Positions 8,735 through 17,534 of a DNA stretch of 64,000 bases are shown here, piece by piece. This stretch comes from a virus. The position numbers and the translations under genes are program-made. The DNA lies in the IMG/VR virus record IMGVR_UViG_3300045010_000308, positions 1 to 64,000 of that record. One strand, given 5' to 3'. Position 1 is the first letter of the stretch. The number at the start of each line of letters is the position of its first letter. Below the pieces are notes generated by a model. The model worked only from the letters and a program-made list of their open reading frames with translations. It ran no database searches and was not told where the DNA came from.

Positions 8735-9418
8735 GTGGCTGAGATCATCGGACAGACAGACAACTTCGGTGCGGTGCAGGTGCAGGGGCTGACGCAGTTC
8801 ATCTCCGACCTGCGGAAGGCTCGTGACAAGGGTGCGGCTGATGCGCTGATCCGTGAGGCGAACGAGCGGGTGGCGAAGGTCGTGATCCGTATGGCTCGCA
8901 GTCTCGCTAACACGAAGCAGGAACGGCGGGCAGCGGACTCGCTGAGCGCATCGAAGAGCGTGCTGCAAGTGCGGGTGACGATGGGCGGGAAGGGCATCCC
9001 GTATGCGGGTGGTGCCAACTTCGGTTCATACACCGATCTGCGGCGGCTCATCAAGGCACCTAATCAGCGGGGGCGACGCAGCCGTGCGACGATCGTGCGG
9101 CAGGGTGAGAGCATCCTGAAAGTCGCCACGAATGTCGAGCGGCAGTTCGTCTCACGGTCGGGTCGCACCATCTCCCGGCGTGAGGGTGGCACGCAGGTGA
9201 AACTCGCCCGCACATCGTCGGGTGCGCTGCGTGTGGTGAAAGGATGGAATCAGTTCCGTGCGAAGGGCGGGCAGCCGACGAAGTGGCGGAAGGGCAGCGA
9301 CCAGTTCCTGTATCGAGCAGTCACGCTGACGCAGGATCAGATCAGCGACTCATACCAGCGGTTCATCGACGAGATGACGAAGCCTGCGTTCCCCGACTCT
9401 GGCAGAGAAGCCGCCTAG
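8735..9418 (+). CDS. HK97 gp10-like neck or tail protein
   Basis: A 227-aa basic protein with GTG start four bases after the chaperone stop. The early segment (QGLTQFISDLRKARDKGAADALIREANERV) and later YAGGANFGS and KWRKGSDQFLYRAV resemble HK97 gp10-like proteins that join head and tail. Such genes usually lie before the tail tube gene, while here it lies between chaperone and tape measure, so it may instead be a tail assembly factor. Family similarity is moderate. Confidence 0.6.
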   Translation: MAEIIGQTDNFGAVQVQGLTQFISDLRKARDKGAADALIREANERVAKVVIRMARSLANTKQERRAADSLSASKSVLQVRVTMGGKGIPYAGGANFGSYTDLRRLIKAPNQRGRRSRATIVRQGESILKVATNVERQFVSRSGRTISRREGGTQVKLARTSSGALRVVKGWNQFRAKGGQPTKWRKGSDQFLYRAVTLTQDQISDSYQRFIDEMTKPAFPDSGREAA

Positions 9419-9430
9419 TAATCTGACCGC

Positions 9431-11812
9431 ATGGCTGAGCGCAAACTATCCCTGATCATTCTCGGCAAGGCGACGAGTGCGCTCGCCGCCATGAAGTCGG
9501 TGGGTGACGAGGCAGGGTCGCTCGGTAAGAAGGTGACTGATCTGCTGCCGTCGATGAAGACGGTGGCTCTCGCCGGGGCTGCGGCGTTCGGTGCCGTCGC
9601 CGCCGCAGCCTATGGTGCGGTGCAGGCTGCGGCTCAGGATGAGCAAAGCCAGAAGAAACTCGCCGACCAGTTGCGGCGCACCACGCAGGCGACCGATGAG
9701 CAGATCGCCGCCGTCGAGCAGCACATCTCAAAGCAGATGATGCTCACGGGCGTGACCGACGACGAGTTGAGACCTGCGATGGCGAATCTGGTGCGGGCGA
9801 TCGGTGATGTGAACGCTGCTCAGCAGGCACTCATCTTGGCGCAGGACATCTCGGCTGCGACCGGGAAGGACTTGGAGAGCGTGTCGCTTGCGCTCGGCAA
9901 GGCGTACAACGGCAGCATCACTGCGCTCACGAAACTCGGTGTGCCGCTCGATCAGGCTGCGGTAAAGTCAAAGAACCTGACGCAACTCACGAAGTCATTA
10001 CAGGATCAGTTCGGTGGCGCAGCCGCAGACTCTGCCGACACCTTCTCAGGTCGTCTGCGCATCCTGCAAGTGTCGCTCGGTGAGGCGGTCGAAGGGATCG
10101 GCTACGCACTGCTGCCTGCGGCTGAGATGCTGGTGGCGTTCGTACAGAAGCGGGTCGTGCCCGTCATACAGGCGTTCAGCGACAAACTCGCTGCGGGTGG
10201 CGGGCTGCGTGATGCTCTCATCGCAGGTGCGGCACAGATGGGCACCTTCGCATTTCAGGTGATCAGCATCGCCGAGAAGATAGCGGTCGGCTTCGTCACT
10301 CTCGGTAATGCGATCGTTGCGATCGGCAAGCCGATGCTCGTCGTCATCGGTAATCTCGCCGCTGGTCTAACGCTGCTCTTCACCGGGTCGTTCAGTAAGG
10401 CGCAAAAGATGTTCGACACTTTCGAGAAGGCGTATCTCGGACTCGATGCGCTGAAAGTGAACACTCAGGATGTGGTCGCCGAGTTCGCCAAGTTCCGCAC
10501 CGAGGTGGTGGCGATGCAGAAACTGAATGCTGCGCTGGCGACCACCGACCTGCTCTCTCGCCGCTACGGGCAGACGGTGAAGGATACGGGCAGCGCACAA
10601 GACGACTTCCTGAAAGTGCTGAAAGGTCTGAGCGAGACGGCGGGTGGTGCGGGCGGGAAGGTGAAGCAGGTCGCCGACGCTATGAAGACCTACACGGATG
10701 CGCTGAGCAAGGCACGGGATGCGACCCGCTCGCAGGCTGATGCGACGAGGGGTGTGCAGAAGGCGCAGACCGATCTGGCTGCAAAGACAACTGCGGTGGC
10801 TGCTGCTCAGGCACGGTTCGACACCGTGATGCGTGGCTTCCCGGCGACGGCTAAGGAGAGCATCGCAGCGTCTCGCCGTTTCGCCGACGCACAGCGAGGT
10901 GTGCGAGACGCAGGTTTGCAGGTCGCCGATGCGGTGCGTGGGGTGCAGGATGCCGAGCAGCGTCTCGCCGAACTGCGGGCGAAGCAGGCTGATGCGGCGA
11001 AGGTGGCGGGTGCTGAGCGGTCGCTGGAACGGTCGAAGTACGGGGTGGAAGAGGCGAACTTTCGTGTGGCTGACGCTGAGCGGGAACTCGCTGAACTGCG
11101 TGCCGACCCGAACGCATCGGCGATCGACCTGCGGCGTGCGGAGATCGCTCTGGCTGAGGCGAAACTCGGTGTGTCTGATGCGGTGCAGTCGGTCGCCGAT
11201 GCTGAGAAGCGTCTGGCGGATGAGCGGAACATGGCGGCTACCGCCGACGAGTTGGCTGACGCTGAGCGCAATCTGGAACGGGCGGAGTATGCGGTGACGG
11301 ATGCGCTCGATGCGCAGCGGCGTGCGACGGATGAGCAGTCCGATGCGCAGCAGCATCTCAACGAGATCACCTACGGTGCGGTCATCGGGTCGGTGGCGCA
11401 CACGGCTGCGCTGAAAGAACTGGATGATGCGAAGCAGGCGCAGGTCGAGGCATCCGATGCGCTCGCCGACGCTCTGCGCCGTGAGGCGGATGCGATGCGT
11501 GACCTGATCGCCGCACAGAAGGCTCTGCTGGAAGTGCAGGCGGCGACGAAGCCGAGGGTGCAGGCGGCTGCTCAGGCTGCGCTCGGTGTGTCGGTCGGTG
11601 CGGGCGGGGCGATCAGCGAGGCGATCGGCACCGTGTCAGCATCAGGTACGGCTGCGGCTGCGCCGGGTGGCACGCTGAATGTGCGGGTGGAGACCAGCCC
11701 GTTCGTGAACCCGCAGGATGTGGGGGCAGAGGTGGTCGATGCTCTCGCAGCGTACCTGCGCAGCAACGGCACGATCCCGATCCCTGTCGGCTCGTTTCTA
11801 GGCGTGGTCTGA
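9431..11812 (+). CDS. Tape measure protein (793 aa)
   Basis: Sets tail length and is packed inside the tube. Residues about 44-68 are a hydrophobic Ala/Gly segment (VALAGAAAFGAVAAAAYGAVQAA). A globular part with the ISKQMMLTGVTDDEL and LGKAYNGSITALTKLGVPLD signature of actinophage tape measures follows. From about residue 430 to 690 the protein is an Ala/Asp/Glu/Arg-rich coiled coil with repeated DAERxLAELR-like units. Length predicts a tail of roughly 120 nm by the usual 0.15 nm per residue. It starts 12 bases after the previous stop. Confidence 0.9.
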   Translation: MAERKLSLIILGKATSALAAMKSVGDEAGSLGKKVTDLLPSMKTVALAGAAAFGAVAAAAYGAVQAAAQDEQSQKKLADQLRRTTQATDEQIAAVEQHISKQMMLTGVTDDELRPAMANLVRAIGDVNAAQQALILAQDISAATGKDLESVSLALGKAYNGSITALTKLGVPLDQAAVKSKNLTQLTKSLQDQFGGAAADSADTFSGRLRILQVSLGEAVEGIGYALLPAAEMLVAFVQKRVVPVIQAFSDKLAAGGGLRDALIAGAAQMGTFAFQVISIAEKIAVGFVTLGNAIVAIGKPMLVVIGNLAAGLTLLFTGSFSKAQKMFDTFEKAYLGLDALKVNTQDVVAEFAKFRTEVVAMQKLNAALATTDLLSRRYGQTVKDTGSAQDDFLKVLKGLSETAGGAGGKVKQVADAMKTYTDALSKARDATRSQADATRGVQKAQTDLAAKTTAVAAAQARFDTVMRGFPATAKESIAASRRFADAQRGVRDAGLQVADAVRGVQDAEQRLAELRAKQADAAKVAGAERSLERSKYGVEEANFRVADAERELAELRADPNASAIDLRRAEIALAEAKLGVSDAVQSVADAEKRLADERNMAATADELADAERNLERAEYAVTDALDAQRRATDEQSDAQQHLNEITYGAVIGSVAHTAALKELDDAKQAQVEASDALADALRREADAMRDLIAAQKALLEVQAATKPRVQAAAQAALGVSVGAGGAISEAIGTVSASGTAAAAPGGTLNVRVETSPFVNPQDVGAEVVDALAAYLRSNGTIPIPVGSFLGVV

Positions 11813-11813
11813 G

Positions 11814-13061
11814 GTGGCTACCACGCTCGTCTTCGGTGAGCAGATCACGGTGCTCGCCGCTCTCGGTTTCATCGTCAGAGAGTTCACGCTCGACAGCAGC
11901 ACGCTCAACGGTGACGATGTGCTCGACGGCACGCTCGAAGGTCTAGACATCTCGCCGTATGTGCAGAGCCTGAGCATCAACCGGGGCAGGTCTGACCAGT
12001 TCTCGTCATTCAGGGCGGGCACCTGCACGATCGTGCTCAACAACGCCGATCGCCGCTTCGACCCGATCAACGAAGACTCGCCGTATTGGGATGCGACGAC
12101 AGACAAGAGCGGGGTGACTCCGAGGCGGCGGGTGCAGGTGTCGTCTGGCAGCACCGCACTGTTCACGGGGCGCATCACCGACATAGATGTGGCGTATGAC
12201 TTCTCGAACAGCACGGTGACGATCATCGCCGCCGACGACTTCGTGCTGCTGGCGAACACGGTGACGGGTGCGGCGAGCACCCCGACCGCCGAACTGTCGG
12301 GTGCCCGTGTCGCACGGGTACTCGACCTGACCGAGGTGGATTATCCGAGCGACACGAGAAGCATCGACACGGGTGTGGCGACGGTCGGTGCGTATCAGAT
12401 AGATGCCAACACGAATGTGGCGGCGTATCTCGCACGAGTCGCCGACGCTGAGCAGGGTCTCTTCTTCATACAGGCTGACGGCTACCTGCGGTTCTCGGAT
12501 CGCACCAGCGGCGTATTCTCATCGCCTGTCGCCACCTTCGCTGATGACGGGTCAGGCATCGACTATCAGGGGCTGAGCACGATCTACGGGCAAGAGTTCC
12601 TGTTCAACCGTGTGCAGGCGACGACCGAGACGGGCACGGTGCAGGCTGCCGATGATGCGGCGAGCCAGACCGAGTTCGGCATCTCCACCTTGTCGCTCGA
12701 CAACCTGCTGCTCGCCAGCGATGGGGCTGCGCTCACTCTCGCCGAGCATCTGCTCAGTCTCTACAAAGACCCTGTGTATCGGTTCGACGACCTGCGGCTG
12801 GTGGTCTCGGCGATGACATCGGCGAACAGGAATGCGGTGCTCGGCATCGACATGGGCAGCGTCATCCGCATCACTCGCACCTTCCCGACAGGCAGCCCGG
12901 CGACGGTCACCGACGACTACGGGGTGGAGAGGATCACGCACCAGATACTGCCCGACCGTCACATCGTCACGCTCGGTCTCTATGTCGCCGATCTCGTCTT
13001 CCCGTTCGTGCTCGACGATGCGACCTACGGTGTGCTCGACGCTCATAACGCCGTGACCTGA
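11814..13061 (+). CDS. Minor tail / baseplate protein (415 aa)
   Basis: Begins with GTG at 11814, directly after the tape measure stop. The segment YVQSLSINRGRSDQF followed by AGTCTIVLNNADRRFDP is the beta-rich opening of tail-tip hub or distal tail proteins. A later TVTIIAADDFVLLA strand and VYRFDDLRLVVSAM fit a hub fold. It would form the tail tip onto which the following cassette proteins attach. Exact role (Dit or hub) cannot be settled by eye. Confidence 0.7.
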   Translation: MATTLVFGEQITVLAALGFIVREFTLDSSTLNGDDVLDGTLEGLDISPYVQSLSINRGRSDQFSSFRAGTCTIVLNNADRRFDPINEDSPYWDATTDKSGVTPRRRVQVSSGSTALFTGRITDIDVAYDFSNSTVTIIAADDFVLLANTVTGAASTPTAELSGARVARVLDLTEVDYPSDTRSIDTGVATVGAYQIDANTNVAAYLARVADAEQGLFFIQADGYLRFSDRTSGVFSSPVATFADDGSGIDYQGLSTIYGQEFLFNRVQATTETGTVQAADDAASQTEFGISTLSLDNLLLASDGAALTLAEHLLSLYKDPVYRFDDLRLVVSAMTSANRNAVLGIDMGSVIRITRTFPTGSPATVTDDYGVERITHQILPDRHIVTLGLYVADLVFPFVLDDATYGVLDAHNAVT

Positions 13062-13081
13062 CCTGTTAGTATCTCAGTTCT

Positions 13082-13360
13082 ATGGCGATAACGGGCACAC
13101 GACAGTGGGTGGCGGGCGAGACTGTCACGGCTGCGCTCGTGAATCAGTATCTGATGCGTGGCGTGAAGGTGTTTGCTGATGCTGCGACTCGTGACGCTGC
13201 CTACGATGGTGCTGGTGAACCGACTCTGGAAGAGGGCGAAGTGTGTTATCTCGCCGACACGAATCAGGTGCTGGCGTACTCAGGTTCGGCGTGGTCGCCC
13301 GTAGGGGATGATGCGCCTGACTCTGATCAGATCGTGCTCGCAGCAGCAGTGTTCAGTTAG
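13082..13360 (+). CDS. Short tail-tip anchor protein, cassette A (92 aa)
   Basis: First gene of the repeated tail cassette. The N-terminus (MAITGTRQWVAGETVTAALVNQYL) is a common start of phage tail-fibre proteins. A YLADTNQVLAYSGSAW strand follows, and the protein ends in DSDQIVLAAAVFS. The first genes of the other two cassettes end in closely related residues (VVISSQIFG, AVLGTQVFS), so the tail end is probably a docking element for the next protein. Function is inferred from position. Confidence 0.65.
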   Translation: MAITGTRQWVAGETVTAALVNQYLMRGVKVFADAATRDAAYDGAGEPTLEEGEVCYLADTNQVLAYSGSAWSPVGDDAPDSDQIVLAAAVFS

Positions 13361-13372
13361 GAAGGATAAACG

Positions 13373-13735
13373 ATGGCGACATTTAGCAAGATCAAACTGA
13401 GCGGCTCGACAGATGGGCGGCTCATCAAGGTGGCGCAGACGGCGACTGCTGGCACGACGATTCACACAGGTAGCAGCACGGCGACGACAATCGACGAGGT
13501 GTGGCTCTATGCGGTGAACTCTGATACGACTGACCGCAAACTCACGATCGAGTTCGGTGGTACTTCGTCGCCTGATGATCTCATCGAGCAGACGATCACT
13601 GCCGAGTCGGGTCTGCTGCTTGTTGTCGCTGGTCTCGTGATCGTCGGGAACGCTACGCCGCTTGTGGTGCGTGCGTTTGCCGCTACTGCGAATGTGGTGA
13701 TGGTCGGCGGTTATGTGAACCGCATCACCGCATAG
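13373..13735 (+). CDS. Tail-tip beta protein, cassette A (120 aa)
   Basis: One of three homologous 120-121 aa proteins (with 17101-17466 and 18972-19337). Shared features are KIKLSGSTDGRLIKV at the start, a DEVWLYA strand, EFGGTSSPDDLIEQTI in the middle and GYVNRITA at the end. The AGGAAGGATAA before the ATG is a strong ribosome site. The all-beta pattern suggests a small adaptor or head domain placed between the anchor and the glycine-rich adhesin. I know no biochemical function for it. Confidence 0.65.
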   Translation: MATFSKIKLSGSTDGRLIKVAQTATAGTTIHTGSSTATTIDEVWLYAVNSDTTDRKLTIEFGGTSSPDDLIEQTITAESGLLLVVAGLVIVGNATPLVVRAFAATANVVMVGGYVNRITA

Positions 13736-13803
13736 GCGGCGACTGATGCGATACGGTGAGCGTTCTCGTTCGGGTACGAAGGTAAGCGGCTGGACTAAGC
13801 GTG
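13685..13803 (+). repeat. 119-base direct repeat, copy 1
   Basis: Covers the end of the cassette A beta protein and the first codons of the adhesin. Aligns without gaps to 17416-17534 with 10 mismatches by my count. Confidence 0.8.
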
Positions 13804-15401
13804 ATGTTGGCAAGCAAACGCTCGCCGTCGAGTTCCTGCTGGTCGGCGGCGGCGGAGGCGGCGGTTGCGGCGGAGGCGGTGGTGCTTGCGGAGGCGGCGG
13901 TGCTGGCGGGTTCGTCACAGGCTCTGGGATTATCGGCAAGACGACCTACACGGTGAAAGTCGGTGCAGCAGGAGCGGCGGCTACACAAAGCACAGCAGCA
14001 GGCGGCAACAACGGCAGCAACGGCACCGCATCATCGTTCATCTCATCTGCCAACGGCGGAGGCGGCGGCGCAGGAGCCGACGCCACCGTCGCCGTGAATG
14101 GTCAAGTCGGCGGTTCGGGCGGCGGTGGAGGCTCAAACAGCGGCGCAGGCGGTAGCGGTGTCTCAGGCGAAGGCAACAACGGAGCAGCAGCAGTCGGACA
14201 AGGTACGGGCGGAGGCGGCGGCGGCAAAGGCAGCGCAGCATCAGGCTCCACAGGCGGCAGCGGCTCGACCAACGACTTCACGGGTACCAGCATCACTTAC
14301 TCGGCTGGCGGCAACGCCAGCGGAGGAGCGTCAGGTGCGGCGAACACGGGCAACGGCGGGCAAGGTAGCGGCACCGCCACAGGCTCGATTGCAGGCGCAG
14401 GCGGCTCGGGTCGCGTCGTCATCCGCTACCTCACCAGCGACGCAACTGGCTTGACGGTGACGGCATCAGGCGGCACATCGTTGCCCGTGGGCCTGTACAC
14501 GGTCTGGACATTCACCTCGTCGGGAAGTTTCACGGTCACCGGCACGACATCGGTGACCGACACGGCGGGTTTTTATGGAACCGCCACAGGCGGAACGGTG
14601 ATCGCCGACCCGGCGGTGATCAACGGGCAAAACTACAGGATACTGCAGTTCACGGAATCGGGCACGCTGGCCGTGACGAAGGCCGGGCTGTTCGACGTGT
14701 TGATGGTCGGCGGCGGCGGATCCGGTGGTTTCAGACCCAACGCTGGTAGTGCTGGCGGCGGTGGCGGTGGTGGCGTCGTCGAACAAACTTTCTTTGCGAG
14801 CGCAAACCAGACCGTGACTGTCGGTGCGAAAGGTATCGCGGTCACAACACAAGGTTCGGGTAATCGTGGTTCGTTCAGTCGTGTTGGTTCTCTTGCCGCC
14901 GGTGGTGGCGGCGGTGGGATAGGAACCGATGGCATTGGGTACGTGAATGGCGATAGTGCTGGTTGTGGCGGTGGCGGTGTAGGTAGCAACTCGTTCGGTC
15001 TTCGCACAGGCGGCTTGTCGCTGATTACACAAGGCAACAACGGTGGCGACGGTAGTGGAGCGTCAAGCACATCGGGTTCGGGCGGTGGCGGCGGCAGTAC
15101 TTCAGTCGGCGGCAACGCTGGTCCTACGACAGGCGGAACAGGCGGCACGGGAACGGCGACGACGACCTTCACCGGTGGCACGGTAGTCACTCACATCGGT
15201 TGCGGCGGCGGCGGTGCGACAGGTTCAGGCGGCACGGGCGGAACGGCAGGCAACTCATCTGGCGGAAATGGCGGTGTCGCAGGAACTTCCGCAGGTAGCA
15301 ACGCAACTACTTCCTTCTTCGGTTCAGGCGGAGGCGGCGGTGGTGCTACTACATCCGGCGCAGGTTCGGACGGCGTCGTGTTCATCAGGTTCAAAGTATG
15401 A
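13746..15401 (+). CDS. Glycine-rich tail adhesin, two-unit form, cassette A (551 aa)
   Basis: A basic start (RYGERSRSGTKVSGWTKRD) leads into two glycine-rich units. The first runs to about residue 250 and ends with VVIRYLT and YTVWTFTSSGS. The second starts near residue 300 with FDVLMVGGGG and ends at the stop with FIRFKV. Long GGGG and GGSGG runs resemble the polyglycine-helix receptor-binding tips of T-even gp38 adhesins, so a receptor-binding role is likely. The two units are separate genes in cassette C (19341-20258 and 20296-21150). The stop overlaps the next ATG. Confidence 0.7.
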   Translation: MRYGERSRSGTKVSGWTKRDVGKQTLAVEFLLVGGGGGGGCGGGGGACGGGGAGGFVTGSGIIGKTTYTVKVGAAGAAATQSTAAGGNNGSNGTASSFISSANGGGGGAGADATVAVNGQVGGSGGGGGSNSGAGGSGVSGEGNNGAAAVGQGTGGGGGGKGSAASGSTGGSGSTNDFTGTSITYSAGGNASGGASGAANTGNGGQGSGTATGSIAGAGGSGRVVIRYLTSDATGLTVTASGGTSLPVGLYTVWTFTSSGSFTVTGTTSVTDTAGFYGTATGGTVIADPAVINGQNYRILQFTESGTLAVTKAGLFDVLMVGGGGSGGFRPNAGSAGGGGGGGVVEQTFFASANQTVTVGAKGIAVTTQGSGNRGSFSRVGSLAAGGGGGGIGTDGIGYVNGDSAGCGGGGVGSNSFGLRTGGLSLITQGNNGGDGSGASSTSGSGGGGGSTSVGGNAGPTTGGTGGTGTATTTFTGGTVVTHIGCGGGGATGSGGTGGTAGNSSGGNGGVAGTSAGSNATTSFFGSGGGGGGATTSGAGSDGVVFIRFKV

Positions 15402-15592
15402 ACAAGAACTATTCCGCAAAGGTCGTGAACAGCGTCGTCACCGAGATCATCGTTGCGGATCATTCATGGGCGACAGCGAACCTTGACGGCGAGTGGCATG
15501 ACTTGGGCGGCGAACCGCTCACCGTTGCCGTAGGCGATACCTATGACGCGGTGAACGATGTGTTTATATCATCCCAGGTGGATAATCCATGA
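15398..15592 (+). CDS. Small tail protein of the DTYDAVNDVF family, cassette A (64 aa)
   Basis: Starts at the ATG overlapping the adhesin stop (ATGA). It begins with YSAKVVNSVVTEIIVAD and ends with the shared VGDTYDAVNDVFISS motif. Four copies of this family lie in the window, each just after a glycine-rich gene or close to one. Similar short proteins occur in tail regions of many aquatic phages. It may be a cap or chaperone for the adhesin, but that is a guess. Confidence 0.65.
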   Translation: MNKNYSAKVVNSVVTEIIVADHSWATANLDGEWHDLGGEPLTVAVGDTYDAVNDVFISSQVDNP

Positions 15593-15639
15593 GCGTCTCG
15601 AATGTCGCTTATGTCGGGGTTCGGGGCCTAAGAATGGAA

Positions 15640-15645
15640 TACAAT
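15640..15645 (+). promoter_or_regulatory. Possible promoter -10 (TACAAT) inside the tail cassette region
   Basis: The 84 bases between two small tail genes are locally richer in A/T, contain TACAAT and end in a perfect AGGAGG ribosome site before the ATG at 15677. No good -35 box is visible. Weak evidence. Confidence 0.3.
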
Positions 15646-15676
15646 ACGACATCCACACAACAGGAGGCATAGAGCT

Positions 15677-15928
15677 ATGGCACACTTCGCAAGAGTCGAA
15701 AACGGCACCGTGCGAGAGGTCATCGTGATCGGCAACGGCGACTGCGGCGGCGGAGAGTTCCCGGCAAGCGAGTCGGTCGGCCAGGCGTTCATCGCCAAGA
15801 TCGGCTTGTCGGGCGAGTGGCGGCAGACCTCTTACAACGCGAACTTTCGCGGCAAGTACGCCGGCATCGGCGACACGTACGACGCAGAAAACGACGTCTT
15901 CGTGTCCCCGGCAACCGGCGTGGAATAA
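15677..15928 (+). CDS. Small tail protein of the DTYDAVNDVF family, second copy in cassette A (83 aa)
   Basis: Complete family member: MAHFARVENGTVREVIVI at the start, a QTSYNANFRGKYAGIGDTY core and ENDVFVSPATGVE at the end. It has the strongest ribosome site of the region (AGGAGG, 9 bases before the ATG). It is closely related to 18370-18642 and 21147-21368. Many marine and freshwater phages carry one copy near their fibre genes. Role unknown. Confidence 0.65.
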   Translation: MAHFARVENGTVREVIVIGNGDCGGGEFPASESVGQAFIAKIGLSGEWRQTSYNANFRGKYAGIGDTYDAENDVFVSPATGVE

Positions 15929-15936
15929 AGACAACT

Positions 15937-16617
15937 ATGCCGTTCACGTCCGTCTTGGGCGCCTCGTCGGTCATCAAGCCAGGCGTGTGCACCTCGTCCA
16001 CTCGCCCGACTGCGCCCTATGTCGGGCAGCTGGTGTTCGAGACCGACACGAACCGTCTTGTGGTGTTCACGGCCTCTGGCTGGGTGTATCAAACTGCGAC
16101 TGGAGCGCCTGGATTGGTCCTCGTCAAGTCGGAGACTTCGTTTTCTGGGTCGTCGAGCGTGACCGCCGACGGCGTGTTCACCAGCACCTACACCAACTAC
16201 AGGGTTGACCTGCGCTACGAAACGTCGGGGTCGGGCAACGAAGTAAGACTCAGACTGCGAACAGGCGGCACGAGCACAAGCAGCAACTACAACGTCCAGC
16301 AAATGATATTCGATCACGCAACATCGTTCTCGTCACGTCAATCGTCACTAACAAGTTTTCCTTTGTCGGGTCAAACCAACGGGTCGTTCGTCAGCGCGGT
16401 GACGTGCACGATTTTCGGACCGCAACTCACGTCACCGACGCAGTTCATCGCCAACAATGCACCCAACCAAGGTGCTTACACGACGCCGCAGGCTGGCCAG
16501 AACAGCGGCAACCAATCGTCGTCAACGTCGTTCGACGGCATAGAGTTCTTCCCGACATCTGGGTCGCCGTCCACGATGACCGGCTCCTACACGATCTACG
16601 GATTGGCAAAGTCATGA
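15937..16617 (+). CDS. Tail-tip protein, beta-rich C-terminal domain (226 aa)
   Basis: ATG at 15937. The start (MPFTSVLGASSVIKPGVCTSSTRPTAPY) and the YVGQLVFETDTNRLVVF strand are typical of phage tail-fibre attachment segments. A Ser/Thr-rich beta domain follows (residues about 60-226, ending SYTIYGLAKS), which looks like a carbohydrate-binding jelly-roll head. It would add a further receptor-binding tip. The 3' end overlaps the next start (ATGA). Family is not named with certainty. Confidence 0.6.
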   Translation: MPFTSVLGASSVIKPGVCTSSTRPTAPYVGQLVFETDTNRLVVFTASGWVYQTATGAPGLVLVKSETSFSGSSSVTADGVFTSTYTNYRVDLRYETSGSGNEVRLRLRTGGTSTSSNYNVQQMIFDHATSFSSRQSSLTSFPLSGQTNGSFVSAVTCTIFGPQLTSPTQFIANNAPNQGAYTTPQAGQNSGNQSSSTSFDGIEFFPTSGSPSTMTGSYTIYGLAKS

Positions 16618-16829
16618 CCTACCGCATCAACGACAACGGCACCGACCGCGACATGACGGCGGCAGAAGCCGCCATCTACGAGCAGGCGGTCGCCGACGCA
16701 CTAGCCCAGGCTGCGGCGGGGGCGGCTGCCCTGGAAGCAGCCGTCGCCGCAAGAGCATCCGCAAAAGCCAAGCTCGCCGCGCTGGGATTGACCGAGGCAG
16801 AGATCAACGCCCTCACGGGAGGAATGTAA
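16614..16829 (+). CDS. Short Ala-rich coiled-coil tail protein (71 aa)
   Basis: Starts at the ATG overlapping the preceding stop. After MTYRINDNGTDRDMT the protein is an Ala-rich helix ending in KAKLAALGLTEAEINALTGG. Helical proteins with this ending occur next to fibre genes in several phages and may be fibre assembly chaperones. It ends one base before the GTG of cassette B. Confidence 0.55.
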   Translation: MTYRINDNGTDRDMTAAEAAIYEQAVADALAQAAAGAAALEAAVAARASAKAKLAALGLTEAEINALTGGM

Positions 16830-16830
16830 G

Positions 16831-17091
16831 GTGCCGATAGACTTCCCCAACTCGCCGTCAAACAACCAGGTCTACGCCGTCGGCAACAGGTCGTGGGTCT
16901 ACGCCACAGCAACGAATACTTGGACATTGCAGTCTTCTGCGGTGCTTGGAGCCAATACTGTCACCACCTCAGAGATAGCAGATGGTACGATAGTCAACGC
17001 AGACATCTCTGCTGCGGCGGCGATCAACACGACAAAGATAACCAACTGGGAAGATGACCAAGTCGTCATCTCCAGCCAGATCTTTGGATAA
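16831..17091 (+). CDS. Short tail-tip anchor protein, cassette B (86 aa)
   Basis: GTG start at 16831. It begins with MPIDFPNSPSNNQVYAVG, an opening also seen at 18650 and in fibre regions of other aquatic phages, and carries a WVYATATNTW beta-hairpin. A repeated TTSEIADGTIVNADIS element follows, and the protein ends in QVVISSQIFG. The opening differs from the cassette A anchor, while the last ten residues are shared, which fits modular exchange. Confidence 0.65.
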   Translation: MPIDFPNSPSNNQVYAVGNRSWVYATATNTWTLQSSAVLGANTVTTSEIADGTIVNADISAAAAINTTKITNWEDDQVVISSQIFG

Positions 17092-17100
17092 GGAGGCAGC

Positions 17101-17466
17101 GTGGCGACCTACAGCAAGGTTCAACTCAGCGGCGGTGCGGGTGGCAGGCTCATCAAGGTCGCCGCAACGGCGACGGCTGGTACCGCCATTCACACGACCG
17201 GTGTATCGACCAGCACACTCGACGAGGTCTGGCTGTATGCGCAAAATGACCACACGTCCGACGTGCTGCTGACGATCGAGTTTGGCGGCACCTCGTCGCC
17301 AGATGACTTGATCCGCCAGACAATCACGTCTCGCGCTGGCTTGCTGCTGGTCGTTCCAGGGCTTCTTTTGGCGGGCGACGGCTCAAGTGGCCGTGCGGTG
17401 CGCGCGTTCGCGGCGACTGCGAACGTGGTGATGGTCGGCGGCTATGTGAACCGCATCACCGCATAG
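17101..17466 (+). CDS. Tail-tip beta protein, cassette B (121 aa)
   Basis: Paralogue of 13373-13735 with a long identical middle (LTIEFGGTSSPDDLI) and an identical C-terminus (MVGGYVNRITA). It starts with GTG after an AAGGAGG ribosome site. The DNA at its 3' end is nearly identical to cassette A over 119 bases, so this end has been copied or exchanged recently. Adaptor role between anchor and adhesin is inferred. Confidence 0.65.
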   Translation: MATYSKVQLSGGAGGRLIKVAATATAGTAIHTTGVSTSTLDEVWLYAQNDHTSDVLLTIEFGGTSSPDDLIRQTITSRAGLLLVVPGLLLAGDGSSGRAVRAFAATANVVMVGGYVNRITA

Positions 17467-17534
17467 GCGGCGACTGATGCGTTTCGGTGAGCGCACTCGT
17501 TCAGGTACTTTGGTAAGCGGCTGGACTAAGCGTG
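17416..17534 (+). repeat. 119-base direct repeat, copy 2
   Basis: Cassette B counterpart of 13685-13803, in the same relation to its genes. The repeats could serve as crossover points between cassettes. Confidence 0.8.

Noticed and set aside
8347-8742. 131-codon plus-strand frame over the chaperone gene
   Set aside because: It has no chaperone features; the true T frame is the other one reached by the -1 shift at CCCAAAC.
14633-15190. Long Pro-rich minus-strand frames opposite the glycine-rich adhesins
   Set aside because: GGN codons read as NCC on the other strand, so open Pro-rich frames are a by-product of composition.
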